A DNA stretch of 64,000 nt. Origin: Bradyrhizobiaceae bacterium PARB1 (GTDB taxonomy: Bacteria; Pseudomonadota; Alphaproteobacteria; Rhizobiales; Xanthobacteraceae). Shown piece by piece: positions 8,542-18,222 of this stretch (positions are counted from its first letter, which is position 1; the number at the start of each line of letters is the position of its first letter). The translations under genes were made by a program, and so were the position numbers. The DNA is taken from NCBI GenBank assembly GCA_002256345.1, contig NKIY01000002.1, positions 1,030,736 through 1,094,735 on the forward strand, in the 5' to 3' direction. The notes under the pieces are model-generated. The model made no database searches, was not told the origin of the DNA, and saw nothing but the letters and a program-made list of their open reading frames with translations.

Positions 8542-9144
8542 ATGATCGACCTTCGCCGCCTGCTCGGGCTCGCTTTCATTGCCGCAGCCGGACTCACATG
8601 GTCGATCACGCAGGCCAGCGCGCAGATGCAGCGCCCCGATATCGGCGACGAGCCCGGCCTGATCGCCGACGACTCCATCGAATTGCCGCCCGAATATCAG
8701 AAGCAGATGGTGCTCTATCGTACCACCGAGCCGCCGGGCACCATCATCATCTCCACTGCCGAACGCTACCTCTATCTGGTGCAGGGCAATGGCCGCGCCA
8801 TGCGCTATGGCATCGGCGTCGGCCGCGATGGCTTCCAGTGGCAGGGCCTCGTCAAGATCTCGCGCAAGGCCGAATGGCCGGACTGGACGCCGCCGGCGGA
8901 AATGATCCAGCGCCAGCCCTATCTGCCGCGCTTCATGGCCGGCGGCCCCGGCAACCCCATGGGCGCCCGCGCGCTATATCTCGGGGCTACCGTCTATCGC
9001 ATCCACGGCACCAACCGGCCCGATACTATCGGCACCGCCGTCTCGTCCGGCTGCTTCCGCCTCGTCAATGCCGATGTCAGCGATCTCTATGAGCGCGTGC
9101 CCGTCGGCACCAAAGTCGTGATCCGGCAGAAGCCCGAAATCTGA
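8542..9144 (+). CDS. Exported L,D-transpeptidase (YkuD family)
   Basis: 200 residues from ATG 8542, which has GGGAG upstream and starts a typical signal peptide (about 1-28, ending TQASAQ). In-frame starts further upstream would put charged sequence before the signal, so they were not used. The YkuD domain spans about 60-198, with EPPGTIIISTAERYLYLVQG and the catalytic region IHGTN followed by SSGCFRL, which contains the active-site Cys and the paired His. Such enzymes make 3-3 cross-links in peptidoglycan or attach proteins to it in the periplasm. It stands alone, not obviously co-transcribed with cyd. Confidence 0.92.
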   Translation: MIDLRRLLGLAFIAAAGLTWSITQASAQMQRPDIGDEPGLIADDSIELPPEYQKQMVLYRTTEPPGTIIISTAERYLYLVQGNGRAMRYGIGVGRDGFQWQGLVKISRKAEWPDWTPPAEMIQRQPYLPRFMAGGPGNPMGARALYLGATVYRIHGTNRPDTIGTAVSSGCFRLVNADVSDLYERVPVGTKVVIRQKPEI

Positions 9145-9207
9145 GGTGGCATTCGCCAAGACGACTCTCTGCATCACATAACGCCATCAATCGGGGGCTG
9201 AATTCTC

Positions 9208-10254
9208 ATGGCGATGAAGCGCACTTTCGTGACCGGCCTGGCCATCGGCCTCGCCGTCGCCACCGCCGTGGCTGCCGCCGCGATTACCTATGAACGCTAC
9301 GACACCAAGACGCTGAAGCGCACCGTTAAGCGCGACGCGGTTCTCTGCGGCGTCAATCAGAGCCTGCCGGGCTTCTCCGCGCCCGACGCACAGGGCAACT
9401 GGAGCGGCTTCGATGTCGACTTCTGCCGCGCCGTCGCCGCTGCCATCTTCGACGATCCGAAGAAGGTGAAGTTCGTCGGCCTCGACGCCAATGAGCGCTT
9501 CAAGGAACTGCAGAGCCGCAAGATCGACATCCTCGCCCGCAACACCACCTGGAGCATGTCGCGCGAGAGCAATCTGGCGCTTTATTTCCCCGCCGTCTCC
9601 TATTACGACGGTCAGGGTTTCATGGTGCCGAAATCGCGCAAGATCGACTCTGCGCTCGAACTCGACGGCAGCAAGGTCTGCGTTCAGGACGGCACCACGA
9701 CCGTGCTGAATGCCGCCGACTACTTCCGCGCCAACAACATGAAATATACGGAAGTGAAGTTTCCGAAGCTGGATGAAGTTCTGAAAGCCTATAATTCCGG
9801 CCAGTGCGACACTTTCACCGCCGACGCCTCGCAGCTCTACGCACTGCGCCTGACGCTGGCCAAGCCGGACGACCACACCATCCTGCCCGATGTCATCTCG
9901 AAGGAGCCGCTGGCTCCGGTCGTCCGCCAGCGTGACGACGACTGGATGATGATCGTGAAGTGGACGCTCTATGCGATGATCAATGCCGAAGAGCTCGGCA
10001 TCACCTCGAAAAATATTGACGAAGCGCTGAAGTCGAAGAAGCCCGATGTGATGCGCCTGGTCGGCACCGAAGGCGTCTATGGCGAGGATCTCGGCCTGTC
10101 GAAGGACTGGGCCGCCCGCATCATCCGCCATGTCGGCAATTATGGCGAGGTCTATGAGCGCAATGTTGGCGACGGCTCGAAGCTGAAAATCCCGCGCGGC
10201 CTGAACCAGATCTGGAGCGCCGGCGGCATCCAATACGCGCCGCCGATCAGGTAA
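9208..10254 (+). CDS. Amino-acid ABC transporter periplasmic binding protein (AapJ-like)
   Basis: 348 residues with an N-terminal signal or anchor (about 1-30). The solute-binding family 3 fold shows LCGVNQSLPGFSAPDAQGNW, GFDVDFCRAVAAAIF, the ligand-contact region RNTTWSMSRE and DGTTTVLNAADYF. It closely resembles AapJ of the general L-amino-acid uptake system of Rhizobiales. No aapQ, aapM or aapP permease/ATPase genes follow: the next gene is on the other strand after a palindromic repeat. It therefore either works with a transporter encoded elsewhere or is an orphan paralogue. Start ATG 9208; ATG 9214 is an alternative. Confidence 0.9.
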   Translation: MAMKRTFVTGLAIGLAVATAVAAAAITYERYDTKTLKRTVKRDAVLCGVNQSLPGFSAPDAQGNWSGFDVDFCRAVAAAIFDDPKKVKFVGLDANERFKELQSRKIDILARNTTWSMSRESNLALYFPAVSYYDGQGFMVPKSRKIDSALELDGSKVCVQDGTTTVLNAADYFRANNMKYTEVKFPKLDEVLKAYNSGQCDTFTADASQLYALRLTLAKPDDHTILPDVISKEPLAPVVRQRDDDWMMIVKWTLYAMINAEELGITSKNIDEALKSKKPDVMRLVGTEGVYGEDLGLSKDWAARIIRHVGNYGEVYERNVGDGSKLKIPRGLNQIWSAGGIQYAPPIR

Positions 10255-10262
10255 GGCCCTGT

Positions 10263-10383
10263 GTCCCGGGGCGCGGTGCAACGTGAAGCGTTGCGCCGCT
10301 GAACCGGGACCGTATCGAACTCCAGCGTCTGTTGCGGTCCCGGCTCTGCGAAGCGGCACTTCGCGCCGCATCGCGTCCGGGAC
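10263..10383. repeat. Two palindromic intergenic repeat units (GTCCCGG...CCGGGAC)
   Basis: Two units of about 48 bp (10263-10310 and 10336-10383) each open with GTCCCGG or GGTCCCGG, enclose GC-rich inverted sequence around GAAGCG, and close with CCGGGAC. They fill the space between two convergent genes and could fold into strong hairpins, which might also end transcription from both sides. They resemble the dispersed palindromic elements common in Bradyrhizobium-type genomes. Confidence 0.6.
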
Positions 10384-10394
10384 AAGTAAGCCCC

Positions 10395-11531
10395 TCAATA
10401 CTTCTTCATCTTCGCAAGCTGATCCGCGTGATAGTTGCTGTCGCCCAGCAGCTCCTGGCACACCCGCGCGCGCTTCATGAACAGGCCGATGTCGAACTGG
10501 TCGGTCATGCCCATGCCGCCATGCATCTGCACGCCCTCTTGCACCGCCAGCGTCGCCGTGGTGCCGGCCTTCGCCTTGGCGACGGCCACCGCAGCCGCCG
10601 CATTGGGCGCATCGGCATCGAGCAATTGCAGCGCCTTCATGGCCGCCGCGCGTGTCACCTCGATCTCCGTATAGAGATGTGCGGCACGGTGCTGCAGCGC
10701 CTGGAATTCGCCGATCAGCTTGCCGAACTGCTTGCGCTCCTTCAGATAAGTCACGGTGCGGCCGAACACCTCGTCCGACAGTCCGACCATCTCCGCCGCC
10801 ACAGCGCCGCGGCCGATATTCAGCACGCGATCCAGCAGCACGCCGCCCTGGTCGACTTCGCCGAGCACGCTGTCCGCATCGACGGCGACATTGTCAAACA
10901 CGATCCGCGCAGCATTGTGCGCGTCCACCATGACTGTGCGCTCGATGGCGATGCCCTTTGCCTTGGGATCGATGGCGAACAGCGTCAGCCCCTCGCGCTC
11001 GCCGACCGCCCCGCCGCTGCGTGCCGCGACGATCAGGAGATTGGCGGCGTGGCCATCGATCACGAAGGCCTTGTCACCGTTCAGCTTGAAACCATTGCCG
11101 GCTCGCTCGGCCTTGAGAACGATGTTCAGGGGACGATGCTTGGTGCCTTCATCCACGGCCAGCGCCGCGAGCAGCGAACCATCGGCGATCTTCGGCAGAT
11201 AAGCGGCCTGCTGCGCCTCGCTGCCGCCGCGCAGCGCGGTGACGCCGAGCACAGCGCTGGCAAAGAAGGGCGACGGCATCAGCGTGCGCCCGATCTCTTC
11301 CATGATGACGCCGGCCTCGACAGCGCCGAGCCCGCTGCCGCCATGGGCTTCCGGCACCAGCAGGCCGGCAAAGCCCATTTCGGCAAAAGTCTTCCAATGG
11401 TCGCGCGAGAAGCCGATGGCGTCCTTGCTGTCGCGCAGCGCGCGCAGATGGGCTATTGGCGCCTTGTCGCCAATGAAACCGCGGGCGCTGTCGCGGAGCA
11501 TGGTCTGTTCTTCATTGAGGAGGAGAGGCAT
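10395..11531 (-). CDS. Acyl-CoA dehydrogenase family protein (378 residues)
   Basis: A full three-domain acyl-CoA dehydrogenase: helical N-terminus with PEAHGGSGLGAVEAGVIMEE, a middle beta domain, and a C-terminal helical domain with KERKQFGKLIGEFQALQHR and MHGGMGMTDQFDIGLFMKRA. The middle domain lacks the usual substrate/FAD motif (Y-T-E-P-x-A-G-S), showing LAVDEGTK at that point. That is common in the non-catalytic or small partner of two-subunit dehydrogenases. A second dehydrogenase lies upstream on the same strand, separated by a palindromic repeat, so the two may form a heteromer (inference). The substrate is unknown. Confidence 0.9.
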   Translation of the reverse strand: MPLLLNEEQTMLRDSARGFIGDKAPIAHLRALRDSKDAIGFSRDHWKTFAEMGFAGLLVPEAHGGSGLGAVEAGVIMEEIGRTLMPSPFFASAVLGVTALRGGSEAQQAAYLPKIADGSLLAALAVDEGTKHRPLNIVLKAERAGNGFKLNGDKAFVIDGHAANLLIVAARSGGAVGEREGLTLFAIDPKAKGIAIERTVMVDAHNAARIVFDNVAVDADSVLGEVDQGGVLLDRVLNIGRGAVAAEMVGLSDEVFGRTVTYLKERKQFGKLIGEFQALQHRAAHLYTEIEVTRAAAMKALQLLDADAPNAAAAVAVAKAKAGTTATLAVQEGVQMHGGMGMTDQFDIGLFMKRARVCQELLGDSNYHADQLAKMKKY

Positions 11532-11571
11532 GAGGTTCTCTAATGTCTGCAGTGACCATTGAAATGAAACT

Positions 11572-11656
11572 CGTCATGGCCGGGCTTGTCCCGGCCATCC
11601 ACGTCTTCCTCGCTTGCGGCAAAGACGTGGATACCCGGCATTCGCCGGGCATGACG
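11572..11656. repeat. Palindromic intergenic repeat (CGTCATGGCCGGG type)
   Basis: The element opens CGTCATGGCCGGG, contains the sub-hairpins GGCCGGGcttgtCCCGGCC and AGACGTGGAT, and closes CGCCGGGCATGACG, so its ends are inverted copies. It lies between the two acyl-CoA dehydrogenase genes. Shorter relatives occur at 18135 and 28188. Confidence 0.7.
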
Positions 11657-11666
11657 GTGGAGAGGC

Positions 11667-12851
<1,185 letters not shown>

Positions 12852-13013
12852 CCGGCGTTTCCTGTTGTTGTGAGCGGATGCGCCGCATCCGCCTTTGTTG
12901 TTTCAGGAAGCTTACCCGGCGGGTCGTGGAATTCAATGCCCTGTCGCGCCGCGCGGAGAACCGCTAGCCTCGTCACGACGAACGGCAACGAATAAAAACA
13001 CACGAGGACATCC

Positions 13014-13568
13014 ATGCGCCTGAAACTTCTTTCGCCTGGCGAAATGACCGCCGATCAGAAGGCGATCTATGACGAGTCGATTGCCAGCAAGCGCGGCAAG
13101 CCGCCGGAGCCGATGATGGCCTGGCTCGCCAGCCCCGAAATGGCACGCCATGCCACGCGCCTCGGCGCCTTCCTGCGCTATGACACGTCCCTGTCCGCCG
13201 CTCATACGGAGCTGGCAATTCTGGTTACAGCCCGGCACTGGACGGCACATTTCGAATGGTATGCGCACAAGAAATTTGCGCTCGCCGGCGGCCTCGATCC
13301 CGCCATCATCGAGGACATCAAGAATCGTCGCACGCCGACATTCACCGAAACGAAAGAGCGCGTGATCTATGACGTCGCCAAATCACTGCATGAAGCACGG
13401 GGGATCTCGAAGCCGCTCTATGACGAAGCCGCCGAAATCCTCGGCGCCAAGGCGCTGGTCGAGATCATCGGCCTGTGCGGTTACTACACGATGGTCTCGA
13501 TGACACTGAACACCTATGAGTTCGGCCTGCCGGACGGACAGGTGTCAGAACTGGTAGGCACTCCGTAG
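13014..13568 (+). CDS. Carboxymuconolactone decarboxylase (CMD/AhpD-like) family protein
   Basis: 184 residues, all-helical CMD-type fold: SAAHTELAILVTARHWTAHFEWYAHKKFALAGGL matches the central AhpD/CMD repeat (shown in parts: LVTARHWTAHFEW). The AhpD CxxC redox pair is absent, which places it with the CMD-like rather than the peroxidase-reductase branch. The gene begins with ATG 13014 behind ACGAGGA. Its TAG stop is the first three bases of a palindromic repeat. Context with acyl-CoA dehydrogenases and a VOC protein suggests a role in degrading an aromatic or other organic acid, which is inference only. Confidence 0.85.
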   Translation: MRLKLLSPGEMTADQKAIYDESIASKRGKPPEPMMAWLASPEMARHATRLGAFLRYDTSLSAAHTELAILVTARHWTAHFEWYAHKKFALAGGLDPAIIEDIKNRRTPTFTETKERVIYDVAKSLHEARGISKPLYDEAAEILGAKALVEIIGLCGYYTMVSMTLNTYEFGLPDGQVSELVGTP

Positions 13569-13648
13569 GATGGGTTGAGCGAAGCGAAAACCCATCAATC
13601 CAATTCCTGGAAACGATGGGTTTCGCGAAGACGCTCTACCCATCCTGC
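13566..13648. repeat. Palindromic repeat, TAGGATGGGTTGAGCG family (copy 1)
   Basis: Starts TAGGATGGGTTGAGCGAAG, includes AACCCATCA and GATGGGTTTCGCGAAGACGC, and ends CTACCCATCCTGCGA. The ends are near-inverted copies. The first TAG serves as the stop codon of the CMD-family gene. Copy 2 is at 14208. Confidence 0.75.
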
Positions 13649-13696
13649 GATCCTGTGACTAGATCGGCCTCACATCACAACGCTCAGGAGACACTC

Positions 13697-14194
13697 ATGC
13701 CCACCGCCAACCCGCCGATCCCTGCAGGCACGCGGATCGGGCATGTGCACCTGAAAGTGGCCGATCTCGAACGCGCGCTCGGCTTCTATCGCGACGTGCT
13801 CGGTTTTCAGGTCAAGCAACGCTATGGCGACCAGGCGGTGTTCATCGCCGCCGACGATTATCACCACCATATCGGCCTCAACACCTGGGAGAGCAAAGGC
13901 GGTGATCCACCCGCGCCCGGCACCACCGGCCTCTTCCACACCGCTATCCTGTATCCGACCCGCGCCGCGCTGGCCGACGCGCTGCACCGCGTGCTCGCGG
14001 CCGGCATCTCGCTTGACGGCGCCAGCGACCATGGCGTGAGCCAGGCGCTGTATCTGCGCGATCCCGACCAGAACGGGGTAGAGCTCTATTGGGATCGCCC
14101 GGAGAGTGAATGGCCGCGCGATGCGAATGGCGAGATTGCGATGTTCACGAAGCGGCTGGATGTCGAGGATTTGTTGAAGGCGAGGGATTCATAA
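13697..14194 (+). CDS. VOC-family (glyoxalase/extradiol dioxygenase-like) protein
   Basis: 165 residues from ATG 13697, chosen because CAGGAGA lies 8 bases upstream; the frame is open further upstream but without a site. Two beta-alpha-beta modules are visible. The metal ligands of the VOC fold are seen as His in GHVHLKVADLERALGFYRD, His in GLFHTAILYP and Glu in DQNGVELYWDRP. It resembles catechol-2,3-dioxygenase-like or glyoxalase proteins annotated as single VOC domains. It sits between two copies of one palindromic repeat. The substrate is unknown. Confidence 0.88.
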   Translation: MPTANPPIPAGTRIGHVHLKVADLERALGFYRDVLGFQVKQRYGDQAVFIAADDYHHHIGLNTWESKGGDPPAPGTTGLFHTAILYPTRAALADALHRVLAAGISLDGASDHGVSQALYLRDPDQNGVELYWDRPESEWPRDANGEIAMFTKRLDVEDLLKARDS

Positions 14195-14207
14195 AACTCT
14201 GGTTTAG

Positions 14208-14290
14208 TAGGATGGGTTGAGCGAAGCGACAACCCATCACCTCGCGTGACGAAAGTGATGGGTTGTCGCGAAGACGCTCAACCCATCCTA
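14208..14290. repeat. Palindromic repeat, TAGGATGGGTTGAGCG family (copy 2)
   Basis: TAGGATGGGTTGAGCGAAG at the left is matched by the inverted copy CGCTCAACCCATCCTA at the right, with an inner hairpin AACCCATCAC/GTGATGGGTT. On the minus strand the right end supplies the TAG stop of the MFS gene. It is about 640 bp from copy 1, on the other side of the VOC gene. Confidence 0.8.
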
Positions 14291-15523
14291 CGGCAGCGGC
14301 GTTTTAGCCGCTCGCCCTCGCACCATGATCATGACTGCCGCCACAACCTGCAGCGCCATGCAGCTATAGAACGGTACGGCATAGCTCCCCGAAATATCCC
14401 GCAGCCAGCCGACGATGCCCGGCCCGAAGGCGTAAGTGACCTGTGTGACCGAGGTGATCAGGCTCACCAATATGCCGAACGATCGCGGATCGAATTCGCG
14501 CTGCACGATCAGCGCCGGCAGCGTGATCAGGTTGCCCACCGAGAAACCGAACAGCGCACAGGCGAAGAACACCAGCGGCTCGCTGCGCGTGTTGATCACG
14601 ATGGCCAGCGCCACCGCCTGGCTCAAGAACGACAGCGCCGAGGCGAGCCGCTGATTGAGCCGGTCGATCACCGTCGAGAACAGCACCCGGCCGAGCACCG
14701 CCATGATGGTCATCAGAGACACCGCCGCTGCCGCGCGCTCGCGGCCGATGGCCGGATCGAGAAACGAAATCAGATGGACGATAAAGCCAACCTGCGCGAA
14801 CAAGCCGAGTGCAAACGGGATGGTCACCGTGAGGAACGCGACATCGCGCATCGCCTCCGCGCGAATGCGCGTCGATGACGGCGCATTCGCCGTCGCGGCA
14901 TCGCCCATGGACGCGCGATGCGGCGGATGACCGACGAACAACACGATGACAGGCACCAGCAGCAAAGCCATCGCACCCACGGCGGCGACTGTGGCGCCGG
15001 CGAAGCCGAACGCACTGCTGGCCGCCACCATCAGCGGCACGCCGACGATGCCGCCGAAGCTGGCGCCATTCAGCGCGAGGCTGATCGCCATGCCGCGCTT
15101 CTTGTCGAACCACAGGCCGAGTGTGTTGGTAATGGCGCCCAGGCTCGTACCTGCCCAGCCGAAAGCGAGCAGGACATTCACCGCATAGAGCTGCCACGGT
15201 GCGGTGATCTGGCCGAGCAGGAATGTGGCGATGCCGAGCATCGCGACACCGGCAAGCAGGGTATTGCGCGGCCCGAGCGCGCGCATCGCCTCGCTGACGA
15301 AGGCGACCAGCAAGGCACCGACGAGATAGAAGAAAGTGGTGGCCGTGGCGATGGTTGACGCCGGCCAGCCGTGGACGCGCTGGAGTTCCGCGAGATAGAC
15401 GCTCTGTCCGTAGAATCCGAGCGCCCACCCGAATGTCGCAAGAACGAAACAGACACCGACGATTCGCCAGCCGTCATAGCGGATCGACGTTTCGTCATTG
15501 ATCTTGTGTGAGGTCGCGTCCAT
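14288..15523 (-). CDS. MFS transporter (12-TM type)
   Basis: 411 residues with about twelve hydrophobic segments: GVCFVLATFGWALGFYGQSV first, the conserved loop region GLWFDKKRGMAISLALNGASFGG after segment four, and a final pair ending SCMALQVVAAVMIMV. The pattern matches the monocarboxylate/oxalate-formate antiporter-like branch of MFS, whose members often carry organic acids. Its TAG stop comes from a palindromic repeat. It is divergent from the RegA-type regulator, with about 217 bp between starts, so a link to redox control is possible but unproven. Confidence 0.88.
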   Translation of the reverse strand: MDATSHKINDETSIRYDGWRIVGVCFVLATFGWALGFYGQSVYLAELQRVHGWPASTIATATTFFYLVGALLVAFVSEAMRALGPRNTLLAGVAMLGIATFLLGQITAPWQLYAVNVLLAFGWAGTSLGAITNTLGLWFDKKRGMAISLALNGASFGGIVGVPLMVAASSAFGFAGATVAAVGAMALLLVPVIVLFVGHPPHRASMGDAATANAPSSTRIRAEAMRDVAFLTVTIPFALGLFAQVGFIVHLISFLDPAIGRERAAAAVSLMTIMAVLGRVLFSTVIDRLNQRLASALSFLSQAVALAIVINTRSEPLVFFACALFGFSVGNLITLPALIVQREFDPRSFGILVSLITSVTQVTYAFGPGIVGWLRDISGSYAVPFYSCMALQVVAAVMIMVRGRAAKTPLP

Positions 15524-15740
15524 TCCGGATCTTCTTTCGCCTGTGTTTCCTCTGCATGCTGCTCTGCGACAACACGCCGCGCAGATGTACCACCGTTCCC
15601 GGCATTAACCACCCGTTTTGCCGGGAAAAAGCCTGCGTTCCTTAACTTCGCGAGCAAGCCATCACGGCGATCACGCTCTTGGCAGGTGAACTGCTGGACG
15701 CCATATGCTAGGGGGTATTGCAGATGGAGGATTTGAAACC

Positions 15741-16295
15741 GTGAACGCTCTTGCCGAAGTGACCGCACAGACCGACCGCTCGCTCCTGATCGTTGAGGAC
15801 GACAAGCCGTTCCTGGAGCGTCTGTCGCGCGCGATGGAGACACGCGGTTTCACCGTTACCTCCTGCGATACCGTTTCCGACGGCCTCGCCCATATCGGCA
15901 AGGCCGCGCCGGCCTTCGCCGTGGTTGACCTTCGCCTCGGTGACGGCAATGGCCTCGACGTTGTCTCCGCGCTGAAGCAGCAGCGTCCGGATGCGCGTGC
16001 GATCGTGCTCACAGGCTATGGCAACATCGCCACCGCCGTGACCGCGGTGAAGATGGGCGCCGTGGATTATCTGTCGAAGCCGGCCGATGCCGACGACGTG
16101 GTCAACGCGCTGCTCGCGATCGACAGCGACAAGTCGGAACTGCCGAGCAATCCGATGTCGGCCGACCGCGTGCGCTGGGAACACATCCAGCGCATTTACG
16201 AGATGTGCAACCGCAACGTCTCGGAAACCGCGCGTCGCCTGAACATGCATCGCCGCACCCTGCAGCGCATCCTCGCCAAGCGAGCGCCGCGCTAA
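15741..16295 (+). CDS. regA: RegA/ActR/PrrA-family redox response regulator
   Basis: 184 residues from GTG 15741, chosen because ATGGAGGA lies about 10 bases upstream and the product then begins MNALAEVTAQTDRSLLIVED, like family members. The receiver domain carries VEDDKPF, the phosphorylated Asp in AVVDLRLGDGNG, Thr in VLTGYGNIA and Lys in YLSKPADADD. The C-terminal Fis-type helix-turn-helix is NVSETARRLNMHRRTLQRIL. These regulators respond to redox state through a RegB/ActS/RegS kinase and control respiration, nitrogen and carbon fixation. No kinase gene lies next to it here, so it is an orphan in this window. Confidence 0.93.
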   Translation: MNALAEVTAQTDRSLLIVEDDKPFLERLSRAMETRGFTVTSCDTVSDGLAHIGKAAPAFAVVDLRLGDGNGLDVVSALKQQRPDARAIVLTGYGNIATAVTAVKMGAVDYLSKPADADDVVNALLAIDSDKSELPSNPMSADRVRWEHIQRIYEMCNRNVSETARRLNMHRRTLQRILAKRAPR

Positions 16296-16307
16296 CTTCT
16301 TTAATCG

Positions 16308-16802
16308 CTAGAACTCATTCGGCAGGGCTGCATGACCTTGAGGGTCGTGCAGCCTGTTGAGTCTGTGGGCTGCCGTCATCGCAAAGCGCAGCATCATTGA
16401 TTTGCGCGTTGCCGCAGGCAGCTTGTGTTCAGGCGCCTCACATTGCACATGCGCCCCGTAGGCATCCGCGACGATCAGCCCGGTATCGCCCGGAAAAATC
16501 TCGCAGGGCAGATCCTGCGTGAAAGCGAAGAACAGCCGATCGCAATGGGCGCGGTAGTCCGGCCATTTCTGGTCGGCGCGCAGATCTTCCACCGATGACT
16601 TGATCTCGACGATCCAGATCTCGCCCTTCTCGTTCATCGCCACCAGATCCGCCCGCCGCCCCGACGGCAGCGGCAACTCGGCGACGCATGAGAATCCGAG
16701 CGAGCGCAGCAGGCGGATGGTACCGCGCGCAATCGCCAGCGCCGTCTCGGACTGGCGGCGATCAAAAATCAGCGTCGGAGTTTGAACGGCGTTCGATTCC
16801 AT
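16308..16802 (-). CDS. mmcB: MmcB-family DNA repair protein (PD-(D/E)XK-like)
   Basis: 164 residues from ATG 16802; an upstream in-frame start would add eleven residues. The nuclease-like core shows ELPLPSGRRADLVAMNEKGE followed by IWIVEIKSS, i.e. an Asp then E-x-K as in PD-(D/E)XK folds, and YRAHCDRLFFAFTQDLP. MmcB proteins of alphaproteobacteria are linked to tolerance of DNA damage such as mitomycin C. It is convergent with the regA gene and only 12 bp from it. The name is given by family resemblance. Confidence 0.85.
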   Translation of the reverse strand: MESNAVQTPTLIFDRRQSETALAIARGTIRLLRSLGFSCVAELPLPSGRRADLVAMNEKGEIWIVEIKSSVEDLRADQKWPDYRAHCDRLFFAFTQDLPCEIFPGDTGLIVADAYGAHVQCEAPEHKLPAATRKSMMLRFAMTAAHRLNRLHDPQGHAALPNEF

Positions 16803-16972
16803 AGCGACGAACTTAGCCGATTTCAGCAGGAGCACCCAATACGCCTCGCGAAGGCCGGCCGCTGGAATGCCGCTGCGCTGCCTCTGTGTTGCCGCACGAA
16901 ACCAAACCGGCGCGAGAAACCGCCAAGCCCATTCACCCGCTCGTGATCAGGCGAAAGAACCGGAGACATTCC

Positions 16973-18100
16973 ATGAATTTAGCCCGTATCGGCCGCGTTG
17001 TTCTAATCGCCGCTGCCGCAACTTTGCCGCAAGCCGTGTTTGCATCATTTGCGCACGCAAAACCGACCGTTGAGGTCGCTTTTGTACTCGACACCACCGG
17101 TTCCATGGCCGGTCTGATCGAAGGCGCCAAGCGCAAGATCTGGGCGATCGCCACCTCGATCCTCGACCAGAATCCTGATGCCGACATCCGCATGGGCCTC
17201 GTCGCCTATCGCGACATCGGCGATGAGTATGTAACGAGGAAATTCGACCTCACGACCGACATTCAGGATCTCTACGCGAACCTGCTCCAGGTGAAAGCGC
17301 AAGGCGGTGGCGACTGGCCGGAAAGCGTCAACGAGGCGCTGGATGTCGCCGTCAACAAGCTGCAATGGAGCAAGGGCAGTGACAGCCGCCGCATCGTCTT
17401 CCTTGTCGGCGACGCTCCGCCGCACATGGATTATGCGCAGGACACCAAATACGAAACCACGATGAAGGTGGCCCAGCAGAAGGACATCATCGTCAATGCC
17501 GTGCTCGCCGGCGGCGCGCGCGACACCGAACGGGTCTGGCGCGATGTCGCGCAACGCGGCGATGGACGTTTCATCGCAATCCCGCAGGATGGCGGGCAGG
17601 TGGTGATCATCGAGACGCCATTCGATGAAGAGATCATCATCCTGCAGAACGAGATCAACAAGACGGTGATCCCCTATGGCCCGCGCGCGCTGCAGAAGCG
17701 CACCGAGGACAAGACGCGGCAGCTCGCGGAAGTCGCGCGCGCCGCACCGGCTTCAGCCTCTGACATGGCGAGCTATATCAACAAGCGGGCGAAGGTGTCG
17801 TCGGAGGCTGTCACCGGCGGCGGCGACCTGGTTGCCGATGTCGGGTCGGGCGGCAAGAAGCTCGATACCATCAAGGATGACGAGCTGCCGGAATCGCTGC
17901 GGAAGCTATCGATGCAGGATCGCACGGCCGAACTCGACAAGCAGATGACGATGCGCAAGGAGCTGAACGCGAAGCTCGCTGCGCTGGTCGCCAAACGTGA
18001 CGCCTATGTGGCTGCCCAGCGCGACAAGGTGGCGGCTCCGAAGGCATCGTCTTTTGACCGTGAGGTGGAGGCAACATTGAAGGTGCAGTTGAAGAAGTAA
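16973..18100 (+). CDS. Exported von Willebrand factor A-domain protein
   Basis: 375 residues from ATG 16973 (CGGAGAC upstream), which opens a signal peptide (about 1-28, ending FASFAHA). The vWA domain (about 30-220) has a complete MIDAS motif: DTTGSMAGL, a Thr region and DAPPHMD. The C-terminal third is charged with a coiled-coil tendency (ELDKQMTMRKELNAKLAALV). Such periplasmic vWA proteins bind divalent metal and act as protein-interaction platforms. The partner is not evident. The gene is followed by a palindromic hairpin. Confidence 0.88.
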   Translation: MNLARIGRVVLIAAAATLPQAVFASFAHAKPTVEVAFVLDTTGSMAGLIEGAKRKIWAIATSILDQNPDADIRMGLVAYRDIGDEYVTRKFDLTTDIQDLYANLLQVKAQGGGDWPESVNEALDVAVNKLQWSKGSDSRRIVFLVGDAPPHMDYAQDTKYETTMKVAQQKDIIVNAVLAGGARDTERVWRDVAQRGDGRFIAIPQDGGQVVIIETPFDEEIIILQNEINKTVIPYGPRALQKRTEDKTRQLAEVARAAPASASDMASYINKRAKVSSEAVTGGGDLVADVGSGGKKLDTIKDDELPESLRKLSMQDRTAELDKQMTMRKELNAKLAALVAKRDAYVAAQRDKVAAPKASSFDREVEATLKVQLKK

Positions 18101-18134
18101 TCGCACGACAAAGGCGCCACGCGCGGGAAGATGA

Positions 18135-18157
18135 ATGGCCGGGTCAAGCCCGGCCAT
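18135..18157. repeat. Short palindrome ATGGCCGGG...CCCGGCCAT
   Basis: A perfect 9-bp inverted repeat with a 5-base loop, 34 bp past the vWA stop. It matches the core of the longer palindromic element at 11572 and may act as a terminator or mRNA end. Confidence 0.65.
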
Positions 18158-18222
18158 GACAGCGGAACAGAACCGCTGTTTTGCCCCCTTCCCCCGTCGG
18201 CAAAAATCGGCATTGTGGCGTG

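Noticed and set aside
9187..10461. 424-codon minus-strand frame
   Set aside because: Antisense to the AapJ-like gene, with no protein family features.
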